Shown: positions 1 through 5,094, numbered from the stretch's first letter. The stretch: 6,815 nt of DNA from Acidimicrobiia bacterium (GCA_009843565.1 VYDF01000172.1:1-6815), one strand, 5' to 3'. The notes: generated by a model not told the origin, from the letters alone. Numbers and translations are program-made.

Positions 1-1
1 C

Positions 2-352
2 GACGACCACATCGTGCCGTGGACGGCGGCCTACCGCACCGCCACCCTGCTGGGAGGCCACAACCGATTCGTGCTCAGCACCTCAGGCCACATCGCCGGC
101 ATCGTCAACCCGCCTAGCCCCAAAGCCCGCCACTGGACCAACGACCAGATCGCGGAGTCGCCCGAAGAGTGGTTGGAAGGCGCCGAACAGCACCAGGAAA
201 CGTGGTGGGAGGATTGGGCCGAGTGGATCGGCGAACGGGCCGGCGACAAGATCGAAGCCCCCAAGCGGCTCGGGAGCGACTCCTATGCACCGATGGAGGA
301 CGCCCCTGGCCTATACGTGAGGGTGCGCTCCGAAGACGGGGCTTCGGCCTGA
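2..352 (+). CDS. phaC: Poly(3-hydroxyalkanoate) synthase, C-terminal part (5' truncated by window edge)
   Basis: This is the last 116 residues of a class I-like PHA synthase, the enzyme that polymerises (R)-3-hydroxyacyl-CoA into PHA on the granule surface. The visible part begins DDHIVPW and contains STSGHIAGIVNPP. These are the catalytic Asp and catalytic His blocks of the alpha/beta-hydrolase core; the two residues lie 28 apart, the same distance as Asp480 and His508 in Cupriavidus necator PhaC. The WWEDW motif and the ending APGLYV are also typical of class I enzymes. The nucleophilic Cys lies upstream, outside the window, and the true start is not visible. The GTG at position 14 is an internal Val in the DHIVPW motif, not a start codon. 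The next gene encodes a phasin-like protein, as expected beside phaC. The family is very secure; the class assignment rests on the C-terminus alone. Confidence 0.95.
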   Translation, partial: DDHIVPWTAAYRTATLLGGHNRFVLSTSGHIAGIVNPPSPKARHWTNDQIAESPEEWLEGAEQHQETWWEDWAEWIGERAGDKIEAPKRLGSDSYAPMEDAPGLYVRVRSEDGASA

Positions 353-363
353 TCAGATTTTTT
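330..363 (+). terminator. Weak hairpin plus T-run at the end of phaC
   Basis: A 6-bp stem CCGAAG/CTTCGG (330-335 with 342-347, 6-nt loop) sits in the last codons of phaC. A run of six T (358-363) follows about ten bases after the stem. The spacing is longer than in a canonical intrinsic terminator, so termination is possible but would be inefficient. An alternative is read-through into the phasin gene. Confidence 0.3.
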
Positions 364-372
364 CAAAAAAGT
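356..372. repeat. A/T-tract palindrome between phaC and the phasin gene
   Basis: Six T and six A flank a single C (358-370), giving a near-perfect A/T palindrome in otherwise GC-rich DNA. It lies just upstream of the candidate phasin -35 element (383-388). It could be an UP-like or bent-DNA element, an operator, or part of the weak phaC terminator. Only the symmetry and its position are seen directly. Confidence 0.4.
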
Positions 373-382
373 CCCCTTTGAA

Positions 383-411
383 TTGCCGATCAAGCTTTTG
401 CTAAGTAAAGT
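383..411 (+). promoter_or_regulatory. Candidate phasin promoter: -35 TTGCCG, 17-nt spacer, -10 TAAAGT
   Basis: TTGCCG (383-388) and TAAAGT (406-411) are separated by exactly 17 nt. The -10 ends 7 nt before the ATG at 419, so transcription would start at or next to the start codon and give a leaderless mRNA. The TTG at 383 could formally be read as a start codon of a longer phasin, but it is better explained as the -35 box. It is the only candidate promoter in this window with both hexamers at good spacing. Confidence 0.6.
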
Positions 412-418
412 AAGCAAC

Positions 419-730
419 ATGACCGACGTCAAAGAAATCACCGAAGCCGTGCAAGAACAGGTTTTGAGCGCCCTCAAGGTGGGCCAGACCGCCATCATCG
501 AAGGTGTCCGCACCTTTACCGATACGGTTGGCAGCATCACCCCTGAGAGCCTGAAGCTCGATTCCGTGCCCGGCCTTGACTCCCTTCCCGATCCCAAGGA
601 GCTGATGAACGTCAGCTTCGGGTTCGCCCAGGAACTGCTCAACACCCAGAAGGAGTTCGCCCAGAACTTGCTGGCCGCAGCCTCCGCCAACGGCGCGGCT
701 CCGGTACAGCCAGTTTCCAAGAAGAGCTGA
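419..730 (+). CDS. Phasin / HBHA-like PHA granule-associated protein
   Basis: This is a 103-aa, mostly helical protein without a signal peptide or membrane segment. An amphipathic N-terminal helix (about residues 3-38) is followed by a linker rich in Pro, Asp and Ser (41-60). A second helix (61-88) contains VSFGFAQELLNTQKEFAQNL, which matches the (F/A)-x-x-LL-x-x-Q-x-x-F-A pattern of actinobacterial phasins and the related heparin-binding haemagglutinin. Phasins coat PHA granules and control their size and number. The short tail ends in PVSKKS and lacks the long Lys/Ala-rich tail of mycobacterial HBHA. I chose the ATG at 419 over an in-frame TTG at 383 because the helix begins at MTDVKE and a promoter overlaps the upstream codons. 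The position directly after phaC supports the role. The family call is good; detailed function is inferred. Confidence 0.8.
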   Translation: MTDVKEITEAVQEQVLSALKVGQTAIIEGVRTFTDTVGSITPESLKLDSVPGLDSLPDPKELMNVSFGFAQELLNTQKEFAQNLLAAASANGAAPVQPVSKKS

Positions 731-748
731 TTCCCCCCTCAGCTCTTT
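722..748 (+). terminator. First hairpin after the phasin gene, overlapping its stop codon
   Basis: A perfect 9-bp inverted repeat AAGAGCTGA/TCAGCTCTT (722-730 with 739-747) has an 8-nt C-rich loop. Its left arm contains the phasin stop codon. Only three T follow, so by itself it is a poor terminator. It may protect the 3' end of the short phasin mRNA or act together with the stronger hairpin just downstream. Confidence 0.5.
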
Positions 749-753
749 CCTGC

Positions 754-791
754 AAACGGGGCCGGTCACTGACCGGCCCCGTTTTATTTTT
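754..791 (+). terminator. Strong intrinsic terminator after the phasin gene
   Basis: A perfect inverted repeat built on ACGGGGCCGGTC (754-767 with 771-784, 3-nt loop) is followed by a T-rich tail (782-791). The A-run before the left arm mirrors the T-run after the right arm, so the structure could also terminate transcription arriving from the other side. It cleanly separates phasin transcription from the dehydrogenase gene. Confidence 0.9.
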
Positions 792-803
792 CTACCGCTT
801 GCG

Positions 804-809
804 TACTAT
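804..809 (+). promoter_or_regulatory. Candidate -10 box for the 3-hydroxybutyryl-CoA dehydrogenase gene
   Basis: TACTAT fits the TANNNT pattern and lies directly after the phasin terminator, where a new promoter is needed. The expected -35 position overlaps the terminator T-tail (about 782-787) and is a poor match. A start near 816 would give a leader of about 44 nt ending in the Shine-Dalgarno GGAGG at 849-853, six bases before the ATG. Confidence 0.35.
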
Positions 810-859
810 CCTGAACAACCACGTAGGGGTCGCCGGTTTCGGCGGACGGGAGGGAAACC

Positions 860-1777
860 ATGTCTACGGGTGCTGACTCCTCCGGTGCACAGCCGCCGCA
901 GGATCTCGAGTCGCCGCTGGAGCCGATCAACAAAGTCGGAGTGATCGGCGGCGGCACAATGGGATCGGGAATCGCCGAGGTCTGCGCCCGAGTCGGTTTG
1001 GACACCTTGGTTATCGAGGTAGACAATGCGGCCATCGACGCCGCCCGCACGAAGATCGATCAGTCGATGGACAAGGCGGTGGCTCGCGAGAAGTTGGATG
1101 CCGCCACTCGAGACCTGGCTTTGGACTCACTCAGCTTCAGCACCGACTTGGGCGACCTGGCCGACCGGGACCTGGCCATCGAGGCAGTTATCGAATCGCT
1201 GGAGGAGAAGCTGTCGGTGTTCCGGGCCATGGACAAGGTGATGGCTCCCAACGCCATCTTGGCCACCAACACCTCCTCCATCCCCATTATCACCCTGGGC
1301 TCCATCACCAGCCGGTCGGACATGGTGCTGGGCATGCACTTCTTCAACCCGGCCCCGGTGCAGCCGCTAGTCGAGTTGGTGCGCTCGCTGGGCACCTCCT
1401 TGGAGACCATTGACCGTGTCGACCGCTTCGCAGTGGAAGTCCTGGGCAAGCGGGTCATCCGCTGCCGCGACCGGGCCGGGTTCGTGGTGAACCGGCTGCT
1501 GGTGCCCTATCTGCTCGAAGCCATCCGAATGTTCGACCAGGGCAAGGTGAGCGCGGCCGACATCGACAGCGGGATGATGTACGGCTGCGGCCACCCCATG
1601 GGTCCGCTGTCGCTCTGCGACCTCATCGGGCTGGACACCATCGAGGCGGTGGCCGACGTGCTCTACGAGGAGTTCAAGGGCTCCCACAACGCTCCGCCCC
1701 CGCTGCTGCGGCGCATGGTGGCGGCCGGACATCTGGGACGCAAGACCGGCAAGGGCTTCTACGAGTACGAGAGCTAG
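860..1777 (+). CDS. 3-hydroxybutyryl-CoA dehydrogenase (NAD-dependent)
   Basis: This 305-aa cytosolic enzyme of the 3-hydroxyacyl-CoA dehydrogenase family (Hbd/PaaH/FadB2 type) interconverts acetoacetyl-CoA and (S)-3-hydroxybutyryl-CoA with NAD(H). The N-terminal Rossmann domain starts at KVGVIGGGTMGSGIA (residues 25-39), with the glycine motif at 30-35. The catalytic set of the family is complete: Ser139 in TNTSS, His160 in GMHFFNP, Glu172 in LVELV, and Asn211 in GFVVNRLL. The C-terminal domain carries HPMGPLSLCDLIGLDT (245-260) and ends with GRKTGKGFYEY. A Ser/Pro/Gln-rich extension of about 24 residues precedes the first strand, longer than usual. The start is supported by GGAGG six bases upstream of the ATG, and no alternative start lies before the Rossmann motif. 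Next to phaC and a phasin gene it may serve C4 acyl-CoA supply or PHA breakdown. The classical PHB route needs the (R)-isomer, so it is not a PhaB replacement. Confidence 0.93.
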   Translation: MSTGADSSGAQPPQDLESPLEPINKVGVIGGGTMGSGIAEVCARVGLDTLVIEVDNAAIDAARTKIDQSMDKAVAREKLDAATRDLALDSLSFSTDLGDLADRDLAIEAVIESLEEKLSVFRAMDKVMAPNAILATNTSSIPIITLGSITSRSDMVLGMHFFNPAPVQPLVELVRSLGTSLETIDRVDRFAVEVLGKRVIRCRDRAGFVVNRLLVPYLLEAIRMFDQGKVSAADIDSGMMYGCGHPMGPLSLCDLIGLDTIEAVADVLYEEFKGSHNAPPPLLRRMVAAGHLGRKTGKGFYEYES

Positions 1778-1785
1778 GTCGAGCC

Positions 1786-2148
1786 ATGGATCAAACCGCC
1801 GTCGAGGCATTCGGAAACTACCTCCGCAGCCAGCGCAAGCTGGCCCAGCTCACCTTGCGGGAGCTGTCCGACTTGGCCGAGGTGTCCAACCCATACCTCA
1901 GCCAACTGGAGCGGGGATTGCACCAGCCGTCGGTGCGGGTGATCAAGTCGCTGGCCACCGCGCTAAACCTGTCGGCTGAGACCTTGTTGGCCCAGGCCGC
2001 CGGCATTGACGCCGCCAACGGGGAGAATCCAGAAGGCGTCTCCGACACTGAATCCACCATCAGGGCCGACGCCAACCTGTCCGATGAGCAGAAGGCCGCC
2101 CTGCTGGAGGTGTACCGCAGCATGACCGGCGGCAGCCAGGCCTCTTGA
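1786..2148 (+). CDS. XRE-family HTH transcriptional regulator (Rv0474-like)
   Basis: This is a 120-aa DNA-binding protein. An N-terminal Cro/C1-type helix-turn-helix spans about residues 10-66: YLRSQRKLAQLTLRELS, then the turn and recognition helix around VSNPYLSQLERG (33-44), then PSVRVIKSLATAL. A polar linker (75-95) follows, and then a conserved-looking tail, LSDEQKAALLEVYRSM (98-113). The HTH and the tail resemble, from memory, the regulator encoded directly upstream of hbhA in mycobacteria (Rv0474). The gene starts 8 nt after the dehydrogenase stop with only a weak purine stretch before the ATG, so it is probably co-transcribed with the dehydrogenase. With a phasin/HBHA-like gene two genes upstream, it is a good candidate for local control of granule genes. 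The target is inferred; the HTH is directly visible. Confidence 0.88.
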   Translation: MDQTAVEAFGNYLRSQRKLAQLTLRELSDLAEVSNPYLSQLERGLHQPSVRVIKSLATALNLSAETLLAQAAGIDAANGENPEGVSDTESTIRADANLSDEQKAALLEVYRSMTGGSQAS

Positions 2149-2152
2149 ACCG

Positions 2153-2182
2153 CCGCTTTTCCCACATCAGAGCGGTTTTCTT
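2153..2182 (+). terminator. Weak hairpin and T-run after the XRE gene
   Basis: CCGCT (2153-2157) can pair with AGCGG (2171-2175), followed by TTTTCTT. The stem is short and the loop is 13 nt long, so this is a weak intrinsic terminator candidate. Its position, right after the stop codon and before a new gene with its own possible promoter, is its main support. Confidence 0.35.
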
Positions 2183-2187
2183 AAGAA
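2178..2187. promoter_or_regulatory. 10-bp perfect palindrome, possible operator
   Basis: TTCTTAAGAA is a perfect 10-bp palindrome in GC-rich surroundings, between the XRE gene and the 56-aa ORF. An XRE dimer or other regulator could bind it. It may also simply be part of the T-rich tail of the weak terminator. No second copy was noticed by eye. Confidence 0.3.
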
Positions 2188-2225
2188 CTTCTCACCTCCC
2201 CGGCCCAAACTGTCACTCCCGCCGG

Positions 2226-2231
2226 GATACT
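2226..2231 (+). promoter_or_regulatory. Candidate -10 box for the 56-aa ORF / nuclease operon
   Basis: GATACT lies six bases before the ATG at 2238, at the distance expected for a leaderless transcript. It is one mismatch from TANNNT. No convincing -35 is seen. The purines between box and ATG (GGAAG) are too close to the start for a good Shine-Dalgarno. Confidence 0.35.
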
Positions 2232-2237
2232 GGAAGC

Positions 2238-2408
2238 ATGAAACAACAGCTCGCCCTCTTGGAGGCACCGCCAGACTGGCGGATCGATGAGCGAACCAAG
2301 GAAATCGGGCGTCGGGGCCTGGCCCAAGCCCGAGCCGCCTTGCAGCGCCACTCCCCCGCCGTTCCGTCATTCCCTTCCCCCTCTGACGACGTTCCCCGTG
2401 CGGCGTGA
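2238..2408 (+). CDS. Small hypothetical protein, 56 aa
   Basis: This is a short soluble protein starting MKQQLALLEAPPDW, followed by RIDERTKEIGRRGLAQARAAL (15-35) and a Pro/Ser-rich tail. The middle is a charged, Arg-rich helix. I recall similar short proteins with a D-W-R-x-D-x-R-T-x-x-I-G-R-x-G pattern in actinobacterial genomes, where they are unnamed; no function is known to me. No signal peptide or Cys pair is present. I chose the ATG at 2238 because the conserved-looking part starts there; the frame is open further upstream from 2145, but that part runs over the XRE stop and has no start signal. Its stop overlaps the GTG start of the nuclease gene as GTGA, so the two are translationally coupled. 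Confidence 0.65.
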   Translation: MKQQLALLEAPPDWRIDERTKEIGRRGLAQARAALQRHSPAVPSFPSPSDDVPRAA

Positions 2409-2956
2409 GGCCGTTGGCCGCGGTCGGCAAACTCTTGGTCGGCGGACTCCTGATGTCGGTCGGCTGCTCCGGAAATCTGACCAGTCAGCCCGAAAACTCG
2501 CCTGAGTCGGCCGCAACGATGTTCGGAGCAGGCGCAACGGTGACTGAGGTGGTCGACGGCGACACGGTAGTGGTGCAGGTGGCGGGCCGGACCGAGCGGG
2601 TGCGGCTGATCGGCATCGATACCCCAGAGGCAACCGGCGGGTTCTTGCCGGTTGAGTGCTTCGGCGACGAGGCCACCGCCTTCGCCGCAGCACTGCTGCC
2701 AGTTGGCACCGAAGTCCGCCTGACCCGAGATGTCGAAGCCCGCGACCGCTACGACCGCCTGTTGGCCTACCTGCACCGCTCCAGCGACGGTCTGTTTGTC
2801 AACCTCGAAATCGCGGCTCAGGGCTATGCCGAGGCGCTGGTCATCGAGCCCAACACCACCCACGCCAGCGCCTTCTACGCCGCGGCGTCCGTTGCCCGCA
2901 ACCAGGGATTGGGCTTGTGGGGCCACTGCGGCAGCGCCGACAAAGTGCTTAAGTGA
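2405..2956 (+). CDS. Secreted thermonuclease-like (SNase-domain) protein, possible lipoprotein
   Basis: The 183-aa protein begins with a signal sequence (residues 1-20, core around LLVGGLLMSVG) followed directly by Cys21. This resembles a lipobox, though Ser at -3 is not ideal, so it is either a lipoprotein or a Sec-secreted protein. The SNase (OB-fold) domain spans about 43-172: TEVVDGDTVVV, RVRLIGIDTPE, DRYDRLLAYLH and NLEIAAQGYAEAL. Residues matching the calcium and catalytic set of S. aureus nuclease are present: Asp53, Arg67, Asp72, Thr73, Glu75 and Arg118. It is therefore expected to be an active Ca2+-dependent phosphodiesterase cutting DNA or RNA outside the membrane. Cys85 and Cys175 might form a disulfide. 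The GTG start overlaps the stop of the preceding 56-aa ORF and has no Shine-Dalgarno, pointing to reinitiation. Confidence 0.87.
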   Translation: MRPLAAVGKLLVGGLLMSVGCSGNLTSQPENSPESAATMFGAGATVTEVVDGDTVVVQVAGRTERVRLIGIDTPEATGGFLPVECFGDEATAFAAALLPVGTEVRLTRDVEARDRYDRLLAYLHRSSDGLFVNLEIAAQGYAEALVIEPNTTHASAFYAAASVARNQGLGLWGHCGSADKVLK

Positions 2957-2965
2957 GCGCTTCGA

Positions 2966-2976
2966 CCCCTTCGGGG
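2966..2976 (+). terminator. Short GC hairpin after the nuclease gene
   Basis: CCCC-TTC-GGGG gives a 4-bp stem with a 3-nt loop, ten bases after the nuclease stop. Four T follow only after seven further bases. It is too small to be a confident intrinsic terminator, and the same bases precede the start of the next gene. Confidence 0.25.
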
Positions 2977-2979
2977 CGG

Positions 2980-2985
2980 TAGTTT
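2980..2985 (+). promoter_or_regulatory. Candidate -10 box for the ChbG-like gene
   Basis: TAGTTT fits TANNNT and ends 7 nt before the GTG at 2993, a distance expected for a leaderless mRNA. There is no Shine-Dalgarno at normal spacing; the nearest G-run is 13 or more bases away. No good -35 is seen 16-18 bases upstream. Confidence 0.45.
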
Positions 2986-2992
2986 TCGCCCA

Positions 2993-3826
2993 GTGACCGA
3001 GTTATTGGAACGCTTGGGTGGTGCACCGGGGGATCGAGCCCTGATCATCACCTGCGACAACCTGGGCCAATCCCATGCGGCCAACGCGGCCATCGCCGAG
3101 TGCCTGGACACCGGGGTGGCAACCGCCGCCAGCCTGATGGTGCCGTGTCCGTGGGCCCGAGACGCCGCCAATCGCTTCGCCCAGACTCCGGTGGGAGTCG
3201 ACCTCACCCTGAACGCCGAGTTCGACAACTACCGATGGGGACCGATCACCCAGGCGCCGTCTCTGTTGGACGGCGACGGCGGCTTTCCCCGCACCCCAGC
3301 CGATGCCTGGGAGCACAGCGACCTCGACGAGGTTCACCGGGAGTGCCGGGCCCAGATCGAGCGGGCCAGCCAGCGGGGCAGCGATCTCACCCACCTGAGC
3401 CCCCACCTGGACACGCTGTTGATGCGCCCCGAGTTCTTCGCCGTCTACGTGGAGCTGGCCGCGGAGATGAGGCTCCCGATGCGCCTGGGCGGGAGCGATC
3501 AGGAGCGCCGGGCCGGTTTCCCATTCCGCCGCCTGGCCGCCGATTCGGGAGTGCTAGCGCCCGACCATCTGGTGCAGATCCGGGGCCGTCCCCCCCGTCG
3601 GACCATGGAGGACGCGGTAGAGAATCTGGCTCCGGGGGTGACCGAGTTGGTGGTGTCACCAGCCATCGACACTCCCGAATTGCGGGAATTGGACCCGGGC
3701 TGGCTCAGCCGGGTGGAGCAGTACCTGTTGGTGGCTCACGACCCGTCGCTGCGCACCGCCATCGAGCGATCTGGTGCTCGAATGCTGAGCTACGCCGATG
3801 TGCGCGACGCCCAGCGCCAGAGCTGA
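2993..3826 (+). CDS. ChbG/HpnK (YdjC-like) family protein, probably catalytically altered
   Basis: The 277-aa protein has the YdjC fold used by metal-dependent carbohydrate deacetylases. Family landmarks run in order: ALIITCDNLG (16-25), VATAASLMVPCPWA (42-55), VGVDLTLNAE (67-76), the RWGPITQAPSLLDGDGGFPR block (81-100), THLSPHLDTL (133-142), and TELVVSPAIDTPELR (217-231). Compared with active members such as E. coli ChbG, the second Asp of the D-D motif is Asn23, the metal His of the G-x-H-L-T motif is Asp70, D-S-H is S-P-H with only His138 kept, and the late H-P-A His is Ser222. Asp22 is retained. An ordinary one-metal deacetylase seems unlikely; it may be a pseudoenzyme or use other chemistry. 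There is no signal peptide, so it is cytosolic. The GTG start is preceded by a TANNNT box but no Shine-Dalgarno. It converges with the SCP2-like gene, the stops being 6 bp apart. Confidence 0.8.
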   Translation: MTELLERLGGAPGDRALIITCDNLGQSHAANAAIAECLDTGVATAASLMVPCPWARDAANRFAQTPVGVDLTLNAEFDNYRWGPITQAPSLLDGDGGFPRTPADAWEHSDLDEVHRECRAQIERASQRGSDLTHLSPHLDTLLMRPEFFAVYVELAAEMRLPMRLGGSDQERRAGFPFRRLAADSGVLAPDHLVQIRGRPPRRTMEDAVENLAPGVTELVVSPAIDTPELRELDPGWLSRVEQYLLVAHDPSLRTAIERSGARMLSYADVRDAQRQS

Positions 3827-3832
3827 GCAGGG

Positions 3833-4231
3833 CTAGAACTCAGTGCTCTCGGCCAGAGTTGATCGGAATGCGTCGTATTCGGCTGAGTCCAGCAGCGGAC
3901 GCAGGCCGAAGACCCAGCGGGCGTAGTCGCCCTCCAGTTTCATCTGGCCTGACATGTAGGCCAGATCGGGATGCTGGCCGGCAGAGATTTCAGCTCGAGC
4001 GTCGGCGTACTTGTAGATGATGCTCACGTCGGCATCGGCCAGCTTGCCTGCGGCCATCTCCACCAAGCGGCCGTCGCGGATGACCGCGTGGTAGCGGACC
4101 TTGCCGTCGGGCGCGCCGGCCACCTCGTAGTTCACCGAGCAGTCCACCCCCGGCTGTTCCGGCCACCCCGACGCGGCCCGGAGGTTCAGCCCAAACCACT
4201 CGTCGCTGAGATACCGGGCCTGCTCGACCAC
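3833..4231 (-). CDS. SCP2-like sterol/lipid-binding domain protein
   Basis: This is a 132-aa cytosolic single-domain protein. Visible family traits are a beta-rich start with GVDCSVNYEV and KVRYHAVIRDGRLVEMAAG (28-62), then ADVSIIYKYADARAEISAG (67-85), then the SCP2 signature AYMSGQMKLEGDYARWVFGL (91-110). SCP2 domains bind fatty acyl-CoA, sterols or other hydrophobic ligands in a tunnel. The start is a GTG at 4231-4229 that shares its first base with the TAG stop of mca (TAGTG), so translation is coupled to mca. The frame stays open upstream inside mca, but that part is low-complexity out-of-frame sequence and was not used. The pairing with a mycothiol amidase hints at a hydrophobic substrate or conjugate, which is inference. 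Confidence 0.78.
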   Translation of the reverse strand: MVEQARYLSDEWFGLNLRAASGWPEQPGVDCSVNYEVAGAPDGKVRYHAVIRDGRLVEMAAGKLADADVSIIYKYADARAEISAGQHPDLAYMSGQMKLEGDYARWVFGLRPLLDSAEYDAFRSTLAESTEF

Positions 4232-5085
4232 TACTCGATCCCAGCGAACAGATCGGTTTCGGGAATCTCGGTGTCCACCAGGCTGCGGCCCAGCATGTAA
4301 TCCTCCCAGGGATAGGCGTCGGCCATGTGGTGGTCGGGAAGGCCGAACCAGAATTTGGAGTCGGGATCGACCTGGGTGCGGTGGGCCAATAGCGCCTTTG
4401 ACCGGCGGTCGAAGTACTCGGCGCAATTGATGCGGGTGGTGATGGCGTCGTCGTTGGACGGACGGCTGAACCAGCGCTCGTCATAGGGCGACTCCAAGTC
4501 CAGCTCGCCGAACTTCTCGTGCAGGGCGGTTATCCGATTCCGGGACCAAGTCACGTAGTACATCTTCAGCGGCTGCCACGGCTCGCCCGCGTCGGGATAG
4601 GCGCTGGAATCGCCAGCCGCGTCGAAGGCCGGACCGCTGATCTCGGCCACCCGAAGATGGTCGGGGTGGCGATAGCCCTGCTGATCCTCTCCGTAGGTGA
4701 CCACCACGTGGGGCCGCTCGGTCCGGATGATGGCCACCAGGCGCCCCACGGCCTCGTCCAGCGGGGCTTGGGCAAAGCTGCGGGGGTCGGCGTTGGCCTC
4801 GCTGTCAGGCATACCGGAGTCGTGATACCCCAGCCAGTGGACGCTGTGATAGCCCAGCACGTCGGCCGCCTCCACCAGCTCGTCCCGGCGTACCTGGTCT
4901 AGATTCTCACGAACCTCGGGGCGGTCCATGGCCGGATTCAAGATGTCGCCCTGCTCGCCGCCAGTGCAGCACACAAGCGAGGCCACCACGCCCTGGTCGG
5001 AGTACATGGCCACGGTGGCCGATCCCTTCGACGACTCATCGTCGGGATGGGCATGGATGGTGAGCAGTCGAAGGTCGCTGGTCAT
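4231..5085 (-). CDS. mca: Mycothiol S-conjugate amidase
   Basis: The 284-aa zinc amidase of the LmbE/PIG-L family cleaves mycothiol S-conjugates into a mercapturic acid, which is exported, and GlcN-Ins, which is recycled. Motifs in order: HAHPDDESSKG (11-21) with zinc ligands His13 and Asp16 and catalytic Asp15; TGGEQGDILNPAMD (41-54); GYRHPDH (137-143) with the third ligand His143; DAGEPW (165-170); and the terminal FAGIE. The SSKG, NPAMD and FAGIE motifs and the length match Mca better than the paralogue MshB. The enzyme is cytosolic. A TAGCCT box lies 9 nt upstream of the ATG with no clear Shine-Dalgarno. It is the first gene of a two-gene operon with the SCP2-like gene. Its presence implies that the organism makes mycothiol. 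Confidence 0.93.
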   Translation of the reverse strand: MTSDLRLLTIHAHPDDESSKGSATVAMYSDQGVVASLVCCTGGEQGDILNPAMDRPEVRENLDQVRRDELVEAADVLGYHSVHWLGYHDSGMPDSEANADPRSFAQAPLDEAVGRLVAIIRTERPHVVVTYGEDQQGYRHPDHLRVAEISGPAFDAAGDSSAYPDAGEPWQPLKMYYVTWSRNRITALHEKFGELDLESPYDERWFSRPSNDDAITTRINCAEYFDRRSKALLAHRTQVDPDSKFWFGLPDHHMADAYPWEDYMLGRSLVDTEIPETDLFAGIE

Positions 5086-5094
5086 CGCCCGACC

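Noticed and set aside
2213..2926. Antisense open frame of 237 codons opposite the small ORF and the nuclease
   Set aside because: No family motif, and it mirrors codon bias of the nuclease gene, whose catalytic residues are complete.
3821..3847. Bidirectional terminator over the convergent stops of the ChbG-like and SCP2-like genes
   Set aside because: Only CTGAG/CTCAG (5 bp) pairs, with an 11-nt loop and no T-tract on either strand.
3100..4020. Long open plus-strand frame (306 codons) across the ChbG-like gene and into the SCP2-like gene
   Set aside because: The translation is rich in Arg, Pro and Gly with no recognisable motif, overlaps two well-supported genes, and is explained by high-GC third-position bias.
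4232..4426. N-terminal extension of the SCP2-like protein into mca
   Set aside because: The extra 65 residues are Pro/Arg/Gly-rich out-of-frame mca sequence; the GTG at 4231 gives a normal single SCP2 domain.
4231..5085. MshB (GlcNAc-Ins deacetylase) instead of Mca
   Set aside because: The SSKG, NPAMD and terminal FAGIE motifs fit Mca.
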